64,000 bases of DNA, from positions 78,848 through 142,847 of the forward strand of contig JABCZM010000002.1 in assembly GCA_013289705.1 (NCBI GenBank), in the 5' to 3' direction. Source of the stretch: Candidatus Saccharimonadota bacterium. GTDB taxonomy: Bacteria > Patescibacteriota > Saccharimonadia > Saccharimonadales > UBA4665. Under the pieces are notes generated by a model. It was not told the DNA's origin, searched no databases, and saw only the letters and a list, made by a program, of their open reading frames with translations. Below, in pieces: positions 27,531-34,791 of the stretch. Positions within the stretch are counted from its first letter, which is position 1; each line of letters opens with the position of its first letter. The translations under genes were made by a program, and so were the position numbers.

Positions 27531-28001
27531 ATGATGACGCGAAAAATAAAGTATCTTACACTCAGTTTGCTTGCGGCGCTCAGTATTGGCCTCTGTGCTG
27601 CACCGTCTTTAGTGTCGGCTACGCCAACTGATTTTAAGGGCGATGCTTGCTCAGGCGTGAACTCGCTGCAGGATTCTACCTCCACTACCTGTGCTACCAA
27701 TGGTGGCACGGCCATTAATAACATTCTAACTCTAGTGATCAACATTTTCTCGGCTATCGTTGGTTTCACGGCGGTCATTATGATGATTATCGCTGGTATG
27801 AAGTTTATAACCGCCAACGGTGATGCTAATGCCGTCAGTGCGGCTCGACAGACCATTATCTACGCTTCCGTTGGACTGGTGATTGTGGTCTTCGCACAGC
27901 TGCTTACGCACTTTATCTTGCAGCGAACGTCAACAGCGGGACTTTGTACTGTTGGCGCCAACGCCGGTAAGGTTCAGGGTTCAGACCCTGCCTGCAAGTA
28001 A
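27531..28001 (+). CDS. TrbC/VirB2-like pilin subunit (pilin row 5)
   Basis: 156 residues. Signal peptide (LLAALSIGLCAAPSLVSA), Cys pair (CSGVNSLQDSTSTTC), hairpin LVINIFSAIVGFTAVIMMII / TANGDANAVSAARQTI / YASVGLVIVVFAQLLTHFIL and a short tail containing two more cysteines. GGAG lies 10 bases before the ATG. The VGF(T/I/V)AV core is nearly identical in rows 5-7, pointing to recent duplication. Confidence 0.75.
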   Translation: MMTRKIKYLTLSLLAALSIGLCAAPSLVSATPTDFKGDACSGVNSLQDSTSTTCATNGGTAINNILTLVINIFSAIVGFTAVIMMIIAGMKFITANGDANAVSAARQTIIYASVGLVIVVFAQLLTHFILQRTSTAGLCTVGANAGKVQGSDPACK

Positions 28002-28070
28002 CGTGATTTGAATAGTGACGCCGTATTGTGCTATAGATATAAACTGAAAGAAAGGTAAACATATAAACTT

Positions 28071-28487
28071 ATGAAACGACTCAAAGAACTTTGTCTAACG
28101 CTCGGTATATTGGGCCTTGTGGCCGCTCCATTTGCCTTCACCGCTTCGGCATCTGCGGCCTTGGACCTCCAGGGTGGTGTGACGTGTGGTACAAACGGTG
28201 ACGTATCTGGCACGGGAACGTGTGCTACCGTGCAGGGCAATCCGGGTAAGAGCGTGAGCGACATTTTGGCGCTTGTTATTAACATATTGTCCGTTATTGT
28301 CGGTTTCATTGCGGTTATCATGATTATTGTTGCCGGTATTCGCTACATTACCTCCGGTGGCGAGTCGAGCAATGTGGCGACTGCTAAAAATACAATTATC
28401 TATGCCGTTATTGGTCTGGTGATTGTGGTCTTCGCACAGATCCTGGTTCACTTTGTGCTCAAGCAGACCTCTAATGTTGGTAAGTAG
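28071..28487 (+). CDS. TrbC/VirB2-like pilin subunit (pilin row 6)
   Basis: 138 residues. Signal peptide ending near ASASAA, Cys pair (CGTNGDVSGTGTC), hairpin LVINILSVIVGFIAVIMIIV / TSGGESSNVATAKNTI / YAVIGLVIVVFAQILVHFVL. GAAAGG ribosome site 12 bases upstream. Its loop and second helix match row 7 almost residue for residue. Confidence 0.75.
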   Translation: MKRLKELCLTLGILGLVAAPFAFTASASAALDLQGGVTCGTNGDVSGTGTCATVQGNPGKSVSDILALVINILSVIVGFIAVIMIIVAGIRYITSGGESSNVATAKNTIIYAVIGLVIVVFAQILVHFVLKQTSNVGK

Positions 28488-28581
28488 GTATCGTAGTAAA
28501 TAATAGATCACTATAGAGTCTATCGGCTTGAATAACGTTAGCTCCATGTGATATAAGTAAAAGAAAGTAACGAAAGGTAAT

Positions 28582-29043
28582 TTGATGCTTAAGAAGTTAA
28601 AAGATTTTTGTTTCGCGCTTGGCGTGTTTAGTTTGGTCGCAGTACCGGTTTTGATACCTGCTGCAGTTTCTGCCGATATTGCTGGCCAGCTCTGTAGTGG
28701 TGCCAACGCTAACAACCCAAGTACTACCCTTGATCTTACTGGTAACGGCGACGCAAGCTGTGCAAGTGACACATCAGGCAGCGGTAGCTCTATCCAAAAG
28801 GTTCTGTCGCTTATCATCAACATCTTCTCGATTATCGTTGGATTTGTTGCTGTCGTGATGATTATCTTTGGTGGTATTAAGTACATTACCTCCGGTGGTG
28901 AGTCGAGCAATATCTCTGGTGCCAAGAATACGATTGTCTACGCCATTATTGGCCTAGTGATCGTTGCTTTGTCGCAGGTGCTCGTGCACTTCGTGCTTGC
29001 CAAGACCGCAGCTACAACTTCTGGCAGCGGTTCAGCTGGCTAA
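28582..29043 (+). CDS. TrbC/VirB2-like pilin subunit (pilin row 7)
   Basis: 153 residues. Signal peptide (LGVFSLVAVPVLIPAAVSA), Cys pair (CSGANANN...GDASC), hairpin LIINIFSIIVGFVAVVMIIF / TSGGESSNISGAKNTI / YAIIGLVIVALSQVLVHFVL, and a Ser/Gly-rich tail. CGAAAGG precedes the ATG. Last gene of the pilin row; a strong terminator follows at 29069. Confidence 0.75.
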   Translation: MMLKKLKDFCFALGVFSLVAVPVLIPAAVSADIAGQLCSGANANNPSTTLDLTGNGDASCASDTSGSGSSIQKVLSLIINIFSIIVGFVAVVMIIFGGIKYITSGGESSNISGAKNTIVYAIIGLVIVALSQVLVHFVLAKTAATTSGSGSAG

Positions 29044-29068
29044 TCCTAGAACAGAACTACTCTGTACC

Positions 29069-29098
29069 AAAAAAGCTCCTCGATCGAGGAGCTTTTTT
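29069..29098. terminator. Bidirectional terminator after the pilin row
   Basis: A perfect palindrome, AAAAAAGCTCCTCG facing CGAGGAGCTTTTTT with AT in the loop, giving a GC-rich stem and a U-tract on either strand. Confidence 0.92.
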
Positions 29099-29171
29099 AA
29101 TGCCTGGGTTTCGAGCCGCGTCTGCCCTTCTCATTTAGGTCAGCTTACTCTAGGACATTACGGCCACCAAA

Positions 29172-29202
29172 TATAAAAGCCCTCCTAGCGAGGGCTTTTA
29201 TA
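29172..29202. terminator. Bidirectional terminator, mainly for hsp20
   Basis: TATAAAAGCCCTC and GAGGGCTTTTATA with a five-base loop (CTAGC). It lies 20 bases beyond the hsp20 stop on the minus strand and would also stop any read-through from the pilin row. Confidence 0.85.
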
Positions 29203-29221
29203 AATCATGTTAGTGATTGAC

Positions 29222-29713
29222 TTAGAGAACTTGAATCTTCTTCACGGTGTCTTGTTTGACCTTGCCGAAGCTAATAGTCAATACGCCGTCTTTTAACACT
29301 GCTTCGATGTCTTCTTCCTTTACAGGAACTGGCAAAGCGATGGTTCGCGAGAACTCACCCCAGTAGCATTCTTGCAAGAAGTAGTTTTCGACACCATCTT
29401 CGTTGCCAGCACTTAAGGTGCCATGAACGGTGAGCTGGTTGTCCGAGATGCTTACATCAAGATCATTCTTGTTTACGCCTGCGGTGCGGGCCTTTACGAC
29501 CAAGCGCTCCTTGGTTTCGTAGACGTCAACGGCTAGTTGTCCAGGAACGGCTTCGTCTTCGTCCCAGTCGTCAGTTGCTGGCTGTGCGGGTTGCGCCCCC
29601 TGCACTGCGACGCTTTCGACTGTTGCAGTACCTAAATCGTCATCACCCAAAAAGGCTGCCGTTAGTTCGTCTTCTTCCAAAAGCAAATCGTCATCGCGGT
29701 TGCGTCGTGCCAT
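29222..29713 (-). CDS. Small heat-shock protein Hsp20
   Basis: 163 residues. ATP-independent chaperone that holds unfolding proteins. The alpha-crystallin domain covers about residues 60-163: LAVDVYETKERLVVKARTAG, the VSISDNQLTVHG strand pair, WGEFSRTIALPVPV and the closing AVLKDGVLTISFGK. The N-terminal 55 residues are acidic and disordered (DDDLLLEEDE). No CIRCE site is seen before it; a 120-bp hairpin repeat lies directly upstream at 29742-29861. Confidence 0.92.
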   Translation of the reverse strand: MARRNRDDDLLLEEDELTAAFLGDDDLGTATVESVAVQGAQPAQPATDDWDEDEAVPGQLAVDVYETKERLVVKARTAGVNKNDLDVSISDNQLTVHGTLSAGNEDGVENYFLQECYWGEFSRTIALPVPVKEEDIEAVLKDGVLTISFGKVKQDTVKKIQVL

Positions 29714-29741
29714 TAATTAATTACCCTCCTTACTTGGGTGC

Positions 29742-29861
29742 GGACCTTTACATTCCCGCACATTTTGGCACAAATCTGGCGCCTTAATGCTCTCGTACCT
29801 CTATGTACGCTCTGCTTCGGGGCTCGACTTTGAACCAAACTGCGCAAAAATGTAAAGGTCC
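29742..29861. repeat. Dispersed hairpin repeat (copy 2)
   Basis: 120 bases with perfect 13-bp inverted ends (GGACCTTTACATT / AATGTAAAGGTCC). Inside them are the family-specific CACATTTTGG and GAACCAAACTGCGC, and a central GTAC-CTCTAT-GTAC mini-hairpin. It lies between hsp20 and the comF pseudogene, oriented away from both coding regions. Confidence 0.8.
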
Positions 29862-30054
29862 TGAATCAGCTGAAAAAAACTAGAATTGTCTTGCCTTTTT
29901 GTGTTATTAGCAGTATAGCTTAGTACCTTAAGAGTGTGCAACAGTAGATGGCGACATTTACAACACATTAAACACAACAACTATGTTTTTGGATACAATT
30001 TTAACTTGACTAGCCCCCTACGAGTGTCTGGTTGCGAAGCTAAAAGCAGTCTAT

Positions 30055-30615
30055 ATGTGTTCACGGTGTCAGACCAGCCTCGCGGTCATACCGGATCGCT
30101 GCTACCGCTGCCGCCGGATTAGCACTGGTGGCAAAACTTGCCAGACATATCACGCTCACATAGTCGTATACGCTGTAAAGTCTCGTACAGTGTACGAGGG
30201 TTTGGCAAAAGACCTGGTCTGGTGCCTAAATTTGGCAGTGCTCAAGCCACTGCACAGGAAATGGCAAGGCTTATGAAGACAATAATGTTCACGGACGAGC
30301 CGGTTGTACTAGTTTCTGTCCCAACTGCCTCGTCACGAGTCCGAAAACGTGGTTATGACCAGGCACAGCTATTGGAAGACGATTGCTCATGAAACACGCC
30401 TTCCCTACACCAACGCGCTGCGACGGTTTGGTCAACATCACCAAGTTGGCGCCAATCGTGCCCAGCGCCTTACCCAATCGCAACAAGCGTATCGTTGTGT
30501 GCGGTCCAAAGATCTTCAGGGCGCGCATGTTGTGCCTGTCGATGACGTCCTGACAACTGGCGCAACGCTCGAAGCCGCTACCCGTGTCAGCGGTTTAGTC
30601 TTTGCCCAAGCCTAG
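30055..30615 (+). pseudogene. comF: comF-like competence gene broken by two frameshifts
   Basis: ComF is a PRTase-like protein needed for DNA uptake in competent bacteria. The parts are in order but in different frames: a four-Cys zinc site (MCSRCQTSL...CYRC, then C) and YEGLAKDLV in one frame; from about 30225 KFGSAQATAQEMARLM, VVLVSVPTASSRVRKRGYDQ in the next frame; from about 30375 IAHETRLP, then the PRTase motif VVPVDDVLTTGATLEAATRV back in the first frame. Each piece fits the family, so two indels (or assembly errors) are the simplest reading. Confidence 0.8.
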
Positions 30616-30623
30616 ATTCCTGC

Positions 30624-30629
30624 TATAAT
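30624..30629 (+). promoter_or_regulatory. -10 box of tRNA-Ser(UGA)
   Basis: TATAAT preceded by TGC (extended -10), ending 13 bases before the mature tRNA 5' end. Confidence 0.6.
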
Positions 30630-30642
30630 CACCTCTGTTCTT

Positions 30643-30732
30643 GGAAGGGTGTCCGAGTGGTCGATGGAAATGGTCTTGAAAACCATCGTGCCAGCAATGG
30701 TACCGTGGGTTCGAATCCCACCCCTTCCGCCA
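30643..30732 (+). tRNA. tRNA-Ser (anticodon UGA)
   Basis: 90 bases including encoded CCA. Acceptor GGAAGGG pairs with CCCTTCC; anticodon loop CTTGAAA gives TGA; a long variable arm of the serine type is present, and the T-arm holds GGTTCGAATCC. Reads UCA and by wobble other UCN codons. Confidence 0.95.
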
Positions 30733-30854
30733 AGTTGTATTTCAATATACAATATCCCGAGCGAACTGCAGCTAAGGGAAAAGAGCAGCCGGAACGACGA
30801 ATTTATTCGGCGTCCCGCGCGATGAGGAAAACCGTAGGTTTGTCTCATTGTCCT

Positions 30855-30947
30855 GGAGAGGTACCCAAGTGGCTCAAGGGGATGGTTTGCTAAATCATTA
30901 GGGGGGAGCAATCTCCCGCGAGGGTTCGAATCCCTCCCTCTCCGCCA
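30855..30947 (+). tRNA. tRNA-Ser (anticodon GCU)
   Basis: 93 bases including CCA. Acceptor GGAGAGG / CCTCTCC; anticodon loop TTGCTAA gives GCT, reading AGC and AGU; class II long variable arm (GGGGGGAGCAATCTCCC); T-arm GGTTCGAATCC. Confidence 0.95.
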
Positions 30948-30950
30948 AAC

Positions 30951-30983
30951 AAAAAGATCTAGCCTTCAGTGCTGGATCTTTTT
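30951..30983 (+). terminator. Terminator after tRNA-Ser(GCU)
   Basis: AAAAAGATC...AGC and GCT...GATCTTTTT form a stem with a short loop, four bases after the tRNA CCA, with a T-run on the plus strand. Confidence 0.75.
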
Positions 30984-31032
30984 GATTTGTTGAGCGTGCG
31001 CCGAATCCCTCTTAAGCATTTTGGCGTAGAAA

Positions 31033-31386
31033 TTATAGGTACAGATGAACCTTGATGGCCTTATCAACCCGTTCCATTATGCTGGAGTCATCGATAAAAC
31101 CAACCAGCTGTCCGCTTATTCTCTTTTTATCGATTGTTTTAATTTGATTTGCCTTTATAACACTCGCGTTTTTTAGCCCTGCAATTCCTTTTTCTACCAA
31201 AACCTCGTAGGGGTAAGGGTTTTTAGTAGTAGAGCTAATGGGGAGAATTGTTACGAGTGGAGAATACTTATTGTTTATATCGTTAGATACCACCAGAACC
31301 GGCCTGGTTTTTTTAATCTCAGCACCAATCGTAGGATCCAAATTAACCCAATATATTTCACCTCTTTTAATCTGTTGCAAAGGCAT
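31033..31386 (-). CDS. MazF/PemK-family toxin endoribonuclease
   Basis: 117 residues, the usual size. Cuts mRNA at short sequences. Family motifs: RGEIYWVNLDPTIGAEIKKT at the start, RPVLVVSNDINN, and TILPISSTTK. A second conserved block is ASVIKANQIKTIDKKRISGQ. It follows its antitoxin by 5 bases and is the second gene of a type II module. Confidence 0.93.
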   Translation of the reverse strand: MPLQQIKRGEIYWVNLDPTIGAEIKKTRPVLVVSNDINNKYSPLVTILPISSTTKNPYPYEVLVEKGIAGLKNASVIKANQIKTIDKKRISGQLVGFIDDSSIMERVDKAIKVHLYL

Positions 31387-31391
31387 GGATT

Positions 31392-31622
31392 TTACTCTAC
31401 CCCATCGCCTATAGTGTGCTCAAGCTCTTTGTTAAGCTCAAGATCTTCTTTGGCAGTAGCTTTATAGCCCTCTTCTAGAAGAACTTCTAGGCGTCTTTGT
31501 TCCTCATGCGCAAATGTTTCTCGAAGAGACTCAGCAACAAGTCGACTTCTGTTTTTAGAAGCTTTGAGTTTAATGCCCAGCTCTTTTGGCAATGTTATGT
31601 TGAACCTCATAGTAGTACTCAT
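31392..31622 (-). CDS. Ribbon-helix-helix-type antitoxin of MazF
   Basis: 76 residues. The strand-helix-helix order MRFNITLPKELGIKLKASKN then SRLVAESLRETFA is that of RHH DNA-binding antitoxins; the acidic C-terminus would bind the toxin. The start at 31622 is set by a strong AAGGAGG six bases upstream, one of the best ribosome sites in the window; a longer reading to 31691 has no such support. Confidence 0.82.
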   Translation of the reverse strand: MSTTMRFNITLPKELGIKLKASKNRSRLVAESLRETFAHEEQRRLEVLLEEGYKATAKEDLELNKELEHTIGDGVE

Positions 31623-31811
31623 AGTGTACCTCCTTATACACACAATTATACACAATTTTTTTAAACTAGACAAGTCACGCTCTCTTCTCACACTGCATTT
31701 GTTGTTCCGAATCCTCCACCAGATAGCGCGATATCCCTACCCCTGAGAAATGACTGTGTTCCTTCCCTATCCGACTTTAGCTTTAATCAAGAACCATGTA
31801 CAATAACGCTT

Positions 31812-32558
31812 ATGGATGAGCCTAGCCCGGTTAATGGTGGAGTAGTACAGCAGCCGACTGAATTTAAGCCAGGTGATACCATATCGCCCAGCGGTGCTGT
31901 TGTTACCAATCCTACTGTTTCTCAGCCGACCGTATTAGTTGCAGCACCCGATTCTATTGCCCCACAACCCACGCAACCCACAACGGCAACACCCGCTGTG
32001 CCTGAACCCGCGCCAACACTTCCATCGCTAATTACTGAGTCCTCAAATACAAAGCCGGACGAACCAAGTTCTTCAGAATCCCAAGACGCCCAAGATGACG
32101 ACTCCATTACCTGGACAGCGTCTGAATTTATCGCCCATGCCAAATCACTGAACTGGTATCTAGCCCTTGGCCTCGTAGGGATTGTCGCGGCTGTGATCAT
32201 ATTTTTATTGACGGGTGGCGACAAAATCACGACCGGTGTGGTCGTTATCGCTTTCTTGTCTCTGGGCGCGTATGCCTCGCGAAAACCACGTGAACTACAG
32301 TATAGCTTGCAAGATGGTGGACTTTCTATCGGCGGTAAATATTTTCTGTACGATGAGTTTCGCTCATTTTCGATTGTCGACGATGGGGCACTCGCCAGTA
32401 TTGTATTCAGCCCCATGAAACGCTTCGGTCAGTTACTAACCGTCTATTTTGATCCTCGTGACGGCGACGCGATTATTGATTTATTGAGTGATCGGTTGCC
32501 TTTAGAAGATCGCCAGCACGATGCAGTAGAACGCCTCATGCGAAAAATCCGCTTCTAA
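31812..32558 (+). CDS. Two-helix membrane protein with PH-like domain
   Basis: 248 residues. About 110 N-terminal residues are Pro/Thr/Ser-rich and disordered, then two helices (LALGLVGIVAAVIIFLLTGG and TTGVVVIAFLSLGAYASR) and a C-terminal ~90-residue beta-rich domain (LQDGGLSIGGKYFLYDEFRS) that looks like a bacterial PH fold. Function unknown. TACAAT at 31799-31804 ends seven bases before the ATG. Confidence 0.7.
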   Translation: MDEPSPVNGGVVQQPTEFKPGDTISPSGAVVTNPTVSQPTVLVAAPDSIAPQPTQPTTATPAVPEPAPTLPSLITESSNTKPDEPSSSESQDAQDDDSITWTASEFIAHAKSLNWYLALGLVGIVAAVIIFLLTGGDKITTGVVVIAFLSLGAYASRKPRELQYSLQDGGLSIGGKYFLYDEFRSFSIVDDGALASIVFSPMKRFGQLLTVYFDPRDGDAIIDLLSDRLPLEDRQHDAVERLMRKIRF

Positions 32559-32566
32559 CCCGGAGG

Positions 32567-32688
32567 CGACCGCTGAATTTGGCACATTTTGGGCCGAAAA
32601 TCTCCGCTTCTCACTCCACCGTACCTCTAGTACGCTTCCGTTCCGATGCTCGCCTTTCATCCCAAACCGCACTCAAATTGAGTGGTCG
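32567..32688. repeat. Dispersed hairpin repeat (copy 3)
   Basis: 122 bases. Outer arms CGACCGCTGAATTTG and CAAATTGAGTGGTCG pair with two mismatches; inside are GCACATTTTGGG and CCCAAACCGCAC and the central GTAC-CTCTA-GTAC hairpin. It starts nine bases after the upstream stop codon and may act in RNA 3'-end formation. Confidence 0.82.
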
Positions 32689-32704
32689 TGGGCCCGTGGA
32701 ACGG

Positions 32705-32739
32705 AAAAAACGAGCCACCGGTGCTAAGGGTGGCTCGTT
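32705..32739 (-). terminator. Terminator of the 44-residue minus-strand gene
   Basis: AACGAGCCACC and GGTGGCTCGTT form an 11-bp stem with a nine-base loop; read on the minus strand it is followed by a run of six T. It lies 24 bases after the stop of the small gene at 32763-32897. Confidence 0.85.
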
Positions 32740-32762
32740 GGTTGGTGTATGGAATTGAAAAA

Positions 32763-32897
32763 TTAAGAAGATCGGTCGTGGCGGCGTTCTTTGGTAAACA
32801 GTTTGTGCTCCATGCGGGCTATGAAGTCGCGGCGCTTAGTGCGATTGTCCCACTTCTCATATTTGTCCATAATTTGCTGTGCGTTGTCTTCTGACAT
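32763..32897 (-). CDS. 44-residue charged protein of unknown function
   Basis: Encodes MSEDNAQQIMDKYEKWDNRT followed by KRRDFIARMEHKLFTKERRH and DRSS. Highly charged, helical, no membrane segment. A GGAGGG ribosome site lies four bases before the ATG and a strong terminator follows the stop, so it is a complete small transcription unit. It is too short for most gene callers. Family not recognised. Confidence 0.7.
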   Translation of the reverse strand: MSEDNAQQIMDKYEKWDNRTKRRDFIARMEHKLFTKERRHDRSS

Positions 32898-32996
32898 GCT
32901 ACCCTCCCTTTAACTTGTTTAGGTACGGCCATTATCGTACTGAAGACTAAAACAAGGCTGTAAACTTTCTTACATGATCGGTACAATGGAGCTAAT

Positions 32997-33857
32997 ATGA
33001 ATTTTATTGAGCGATATTTACACAAGATTGATCGCTACCAACAAAAACATCCGGCCATTGCCTTTTCGCACGCCGTGGTCAAAAAATACAGTGAAGATCA
33101 GGGTGGCTATCAGGCGGCGCTCCTGACGTATTATGCCTTTTTATCTCTGTTCCCACTGTTACTGGTCTTTACAACCATCGCCCAGTGGCTACTAGGAGCT
33201 GATTCGCATCTGCGGACGCGCGTTATTAACGGTGCAACTACCTATTTCCCAATCATCGGCAGTCAATTGCAGCACAATGTTCATGGCTTCAGCAAAACAG
33301 GTTTACCACTGTTAATTGGCCTACTCGTTTTATTGTATGGTGCGCGTGGCGTTGCCGACGCCTTTCGGCATATGGTAAATCACGTGTGGCGCGTGCCTAT
33401 TACTGAACGAAGCGGCTTTTTCCCGGCACTTGGGCGAAGTTTTAGCATTGTGTTCCTGGGTGGCTTTGGTCTTATTAGTTCGGCAATCGTCGCCAGCTAC
33501 GCCACGTCATCTGGTCGCGATTATGGCCTTAGGGCACTCTTTATCGCAATTAGTGCAATTGTGCTGCTCGCTTCCTTCTTATTCGTGATCAAAATGGCAC
33601 TCAATGGGCCGGCAAATATCCGCCAGATCTGGCTCGGCGCCACCATAGCCACTGTTGGCTTGCTCATCTTACAGAGTCTAGGAGGCTATCTTATTACCCG
33701 CGAACTAAAGAACCTCAATAGTCTATACGGCACATTTGCCGTGGTACTTGGTCTGCTCTTTTGGCTCTATCTACAAACGCAGATAATCGTCTACGCCATA
33801 GAAATCGACACCGTCCGGACCCTAAAACTCTATCCCCGTAGCTTCCTTGGTAAGTGA
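32997..33857 (+). CDS. YihY/virulence-factor-BrkB-family membrane protein
   Basis: 286 residues. The family was once called RNase BN but is now seen as polytopic membrane proteins of uncertain role. Six hydrophobic segments, the first in QAALLTYYAFLSLFPLLLVF, which is the family hallmark, with GARGVADAFRHMVNHVW and LYGTFAVVLGLLFWLYLQTQ later. TACAAT (32982-32987) ends nine bases before the ATG; a GGAG between them may serve as ribosome site. Confidence 0.9.
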   Translation: MNFIERYLHKIDRYQQKHPAIAFSHAVVKKYSEDQGGYQAALLTYYAFLSLFPLLLVFTTIAQWLLGADSHLRTRVINGATTYFPIIGSQLQHNVHGFSKTGLPLLIGLLVLLYGARGVADAFRHMVNHVWRVPITERSGFFPALGRSFSIVFLGGFGLISSAIVASYATSSGRDYGLRALFIAISAIVLLASFLFVIKMALNGPANIRQIWLGATIATVGLLILQSLGGYLITRELKNLNSLYGTFAVVLGLLFWLYLQTQIIVYAIEIDTVRTLKLYPRSFLGK

Positions 33858-33858
33858 G

Positions 33859-33913
33859 TAGGGCTTCGTAAAATAGCAGATGTTGCCCCAAACTGTGCTA
33901 CTTCAGGAAAGCC
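33859..33913. repeat. Dispersed hairpin repeat, internally deleted (copy 4)
   Basis: About 55 bases: GGGCTTCGTAAAATAGCA on the left and TGCTACTTCAGGAAAGCC on the right, with GTTGCCCCAAACTG between. GGGCTT and AAAGCC, and TAGCA and TGCTA, pair. The left arm resembles the arm of copy 5 and the centre keeps CCCCAAACTG, so it looks like a family member without the core. Confidence 0.5.
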
Positions 33914-34107
33914 GTAACTGCTCACTGCCTCAAGAACAGAGATGATAGTTGGCTTGCAAAGTCACGACCGAAAACTGCCTAATCTGTTGAGCCGTTGGCC
34001 AATCTATACTTATTACGGAAATCCCTCTGGCGTTTCTCGTGGTAATATGCTAAGATTACCCCTGTTGCATTTTCGATTTACCACTGGTAGGGGGAAAGAG
34101 CAGCCTT

Positions 34108-34184
34108 GTACCCGTAGCTCAGCTGGATAGAGCGTCGGCTTGCGGAGCCGAAGGTCGTAGGTTCGAATCCTGTCGGGTACACCA
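34108..34184 (+). tRNA. tRNA-Arg (anticodon GCG)
   Basis: 77 bases including CCA. Acceptor GTACCCG / CGGGTAC; D-arm GCTCAGCTGGATAGAGC with the A20 identity base; anticodon stem TCGGC / GCCGA with loop TTGCGGA, giving anticodon GCG; T-arm GGTTCGAATCC. Most bacteria use ACG (deaminated to ICG) for CGN, so GCG is unusual. Confidence 0.93.
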
Positions 34185-34303
34185 TTTTTGCAAAAATCGG
34201 CAAACAGTCACCAGCAACCCCTGTAGATCGCCAAAGGTCGCAGTCCTAACACCAGAGAACTGCTGTATGAAGTACTGACGATCCTCAGAGATATGCTGGA
34301 ACC
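34185..34303. other. Gene-free stretch between tRNA-Arg and a terminator
   Basis: About 120 bases with no open frame worth reporting, ending in a strong terminator at 34304-34338. Because the terminator has no gene before it, the stretch could be a tRNA trailer or a small RNA; I see no match to 6S, SRP or tmRNA. Confidence 0.3.
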
Positions 34304-34338
34304 AGACGGCTGGCTCATAACTGAGCCGGCCGTCTTTT
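34304..34338 (+). terminator. Terminator downstream of tRNA-Arg
   Basis: AGACGGCTGGCTC pairs with GAGCCGGCCGTCT (one bulge-free mismatch, T opposite G) around a six-base loop, followed by TTTT. Confidence 0.85.
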
Positions 34339-34413
34339 AGTTGGAAGTCACTTTCGAGTGTAAGAACTTTTGATTTTTATAATTACAACTAACAGATTAA
34401 ACAGATGCAATAT

Positions 34414-34452
34414 CCAGTAGGTTACGTATTTGCATAAAACGTAACCTACTGG
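34414..34452. repeat. 14-bp perfect inverted repeat upstream of a Phd/PIN pair
   Basis: CCAGTAGGTTACGT and ACGTAACCTACTGG are exact reverse complements 11 bases apart. No T-run follows. It ends 58 bases before the antitoxin ATG and 21 before the likely -35 (34474-34479), so it may be an operator. Confidence 0.6.
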
Positions 34453-34509
34453 TAGAGTAAGGCTCTGTAAAAGTTGGACTTTTGCTTTTTAAAGTAGTAA
34501 CATTTAAGT

Positions 34510-34776
34510 ATGAAAACAGTTACCGCAAAAGATTTCCAGCTTAACCAGTCGAAAATGATGAAAGAGGTAGCCAAAGGCACCATCTACCAAGTAACGTATC
34601 ATGGCAAACCATGGGTTGAGCTGCATCCTGGTTCAATGCAGTCCGGCCCCCGCCTAGGGTCAGTTGAAGCGTTTCGTGAATCATTGCGAACGGAGCTAGC
34701 CAGTACTCAGCTCTCTTCGGAGCCTGATTATAAAGCCCTGCGTCGACAACATATTTCTAAAAAATATTCAGAGTAG
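34510..34776 (+). CDS. Phd/YefM-type antitoxin
   Basis: 88 residues. The N-terminal MKTVTAKDFQLNQSKMMKEV and the following YQVTYHGKPWVELHP have the Phd fold pattern (VTA.DF..N......V..G..V.VT..GKP.V.L). The charged C-terminus is expected to neutralise the toxin. Sixteen bases before the PIN gene, same strand. Promoter TTGGAC-18-TAACAT at 34474-34503, with the -10 ending six bases from the ATG. Confidence 0.82.
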   Translation: MKTVTAKDFQLNQSKMMKEVAKGTIYQVTYHGKPWVELHPGSMQSGPRLGSVEAFRESLRTELASTQLSSEPDYKALRRQHISKKYSE

Positions 34777-34791
34777 GACACGGGCAGATAC

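Noticed and set aside
28095-28925. A 276-codon minus-strand frame across two pilin genes
   Set aside because: It mirrors the repeated pilin hairpins, and its translation is low-complexity; the plus-strand genes have signal peptides and ribosome sites.
30774-30790. AAGGGAAAAGAGCAGCC here and a similar GGGGGAAAGAGCAGCC at 34090-34105, reminiscent of the SRP RNA loop
   Set aside because: SRP RNA needs TCAGG...GGAA...AGCAG with paired arms; the left arm is missing at both sites. The 11-base match may be chance or tRNA-flanking sequence.
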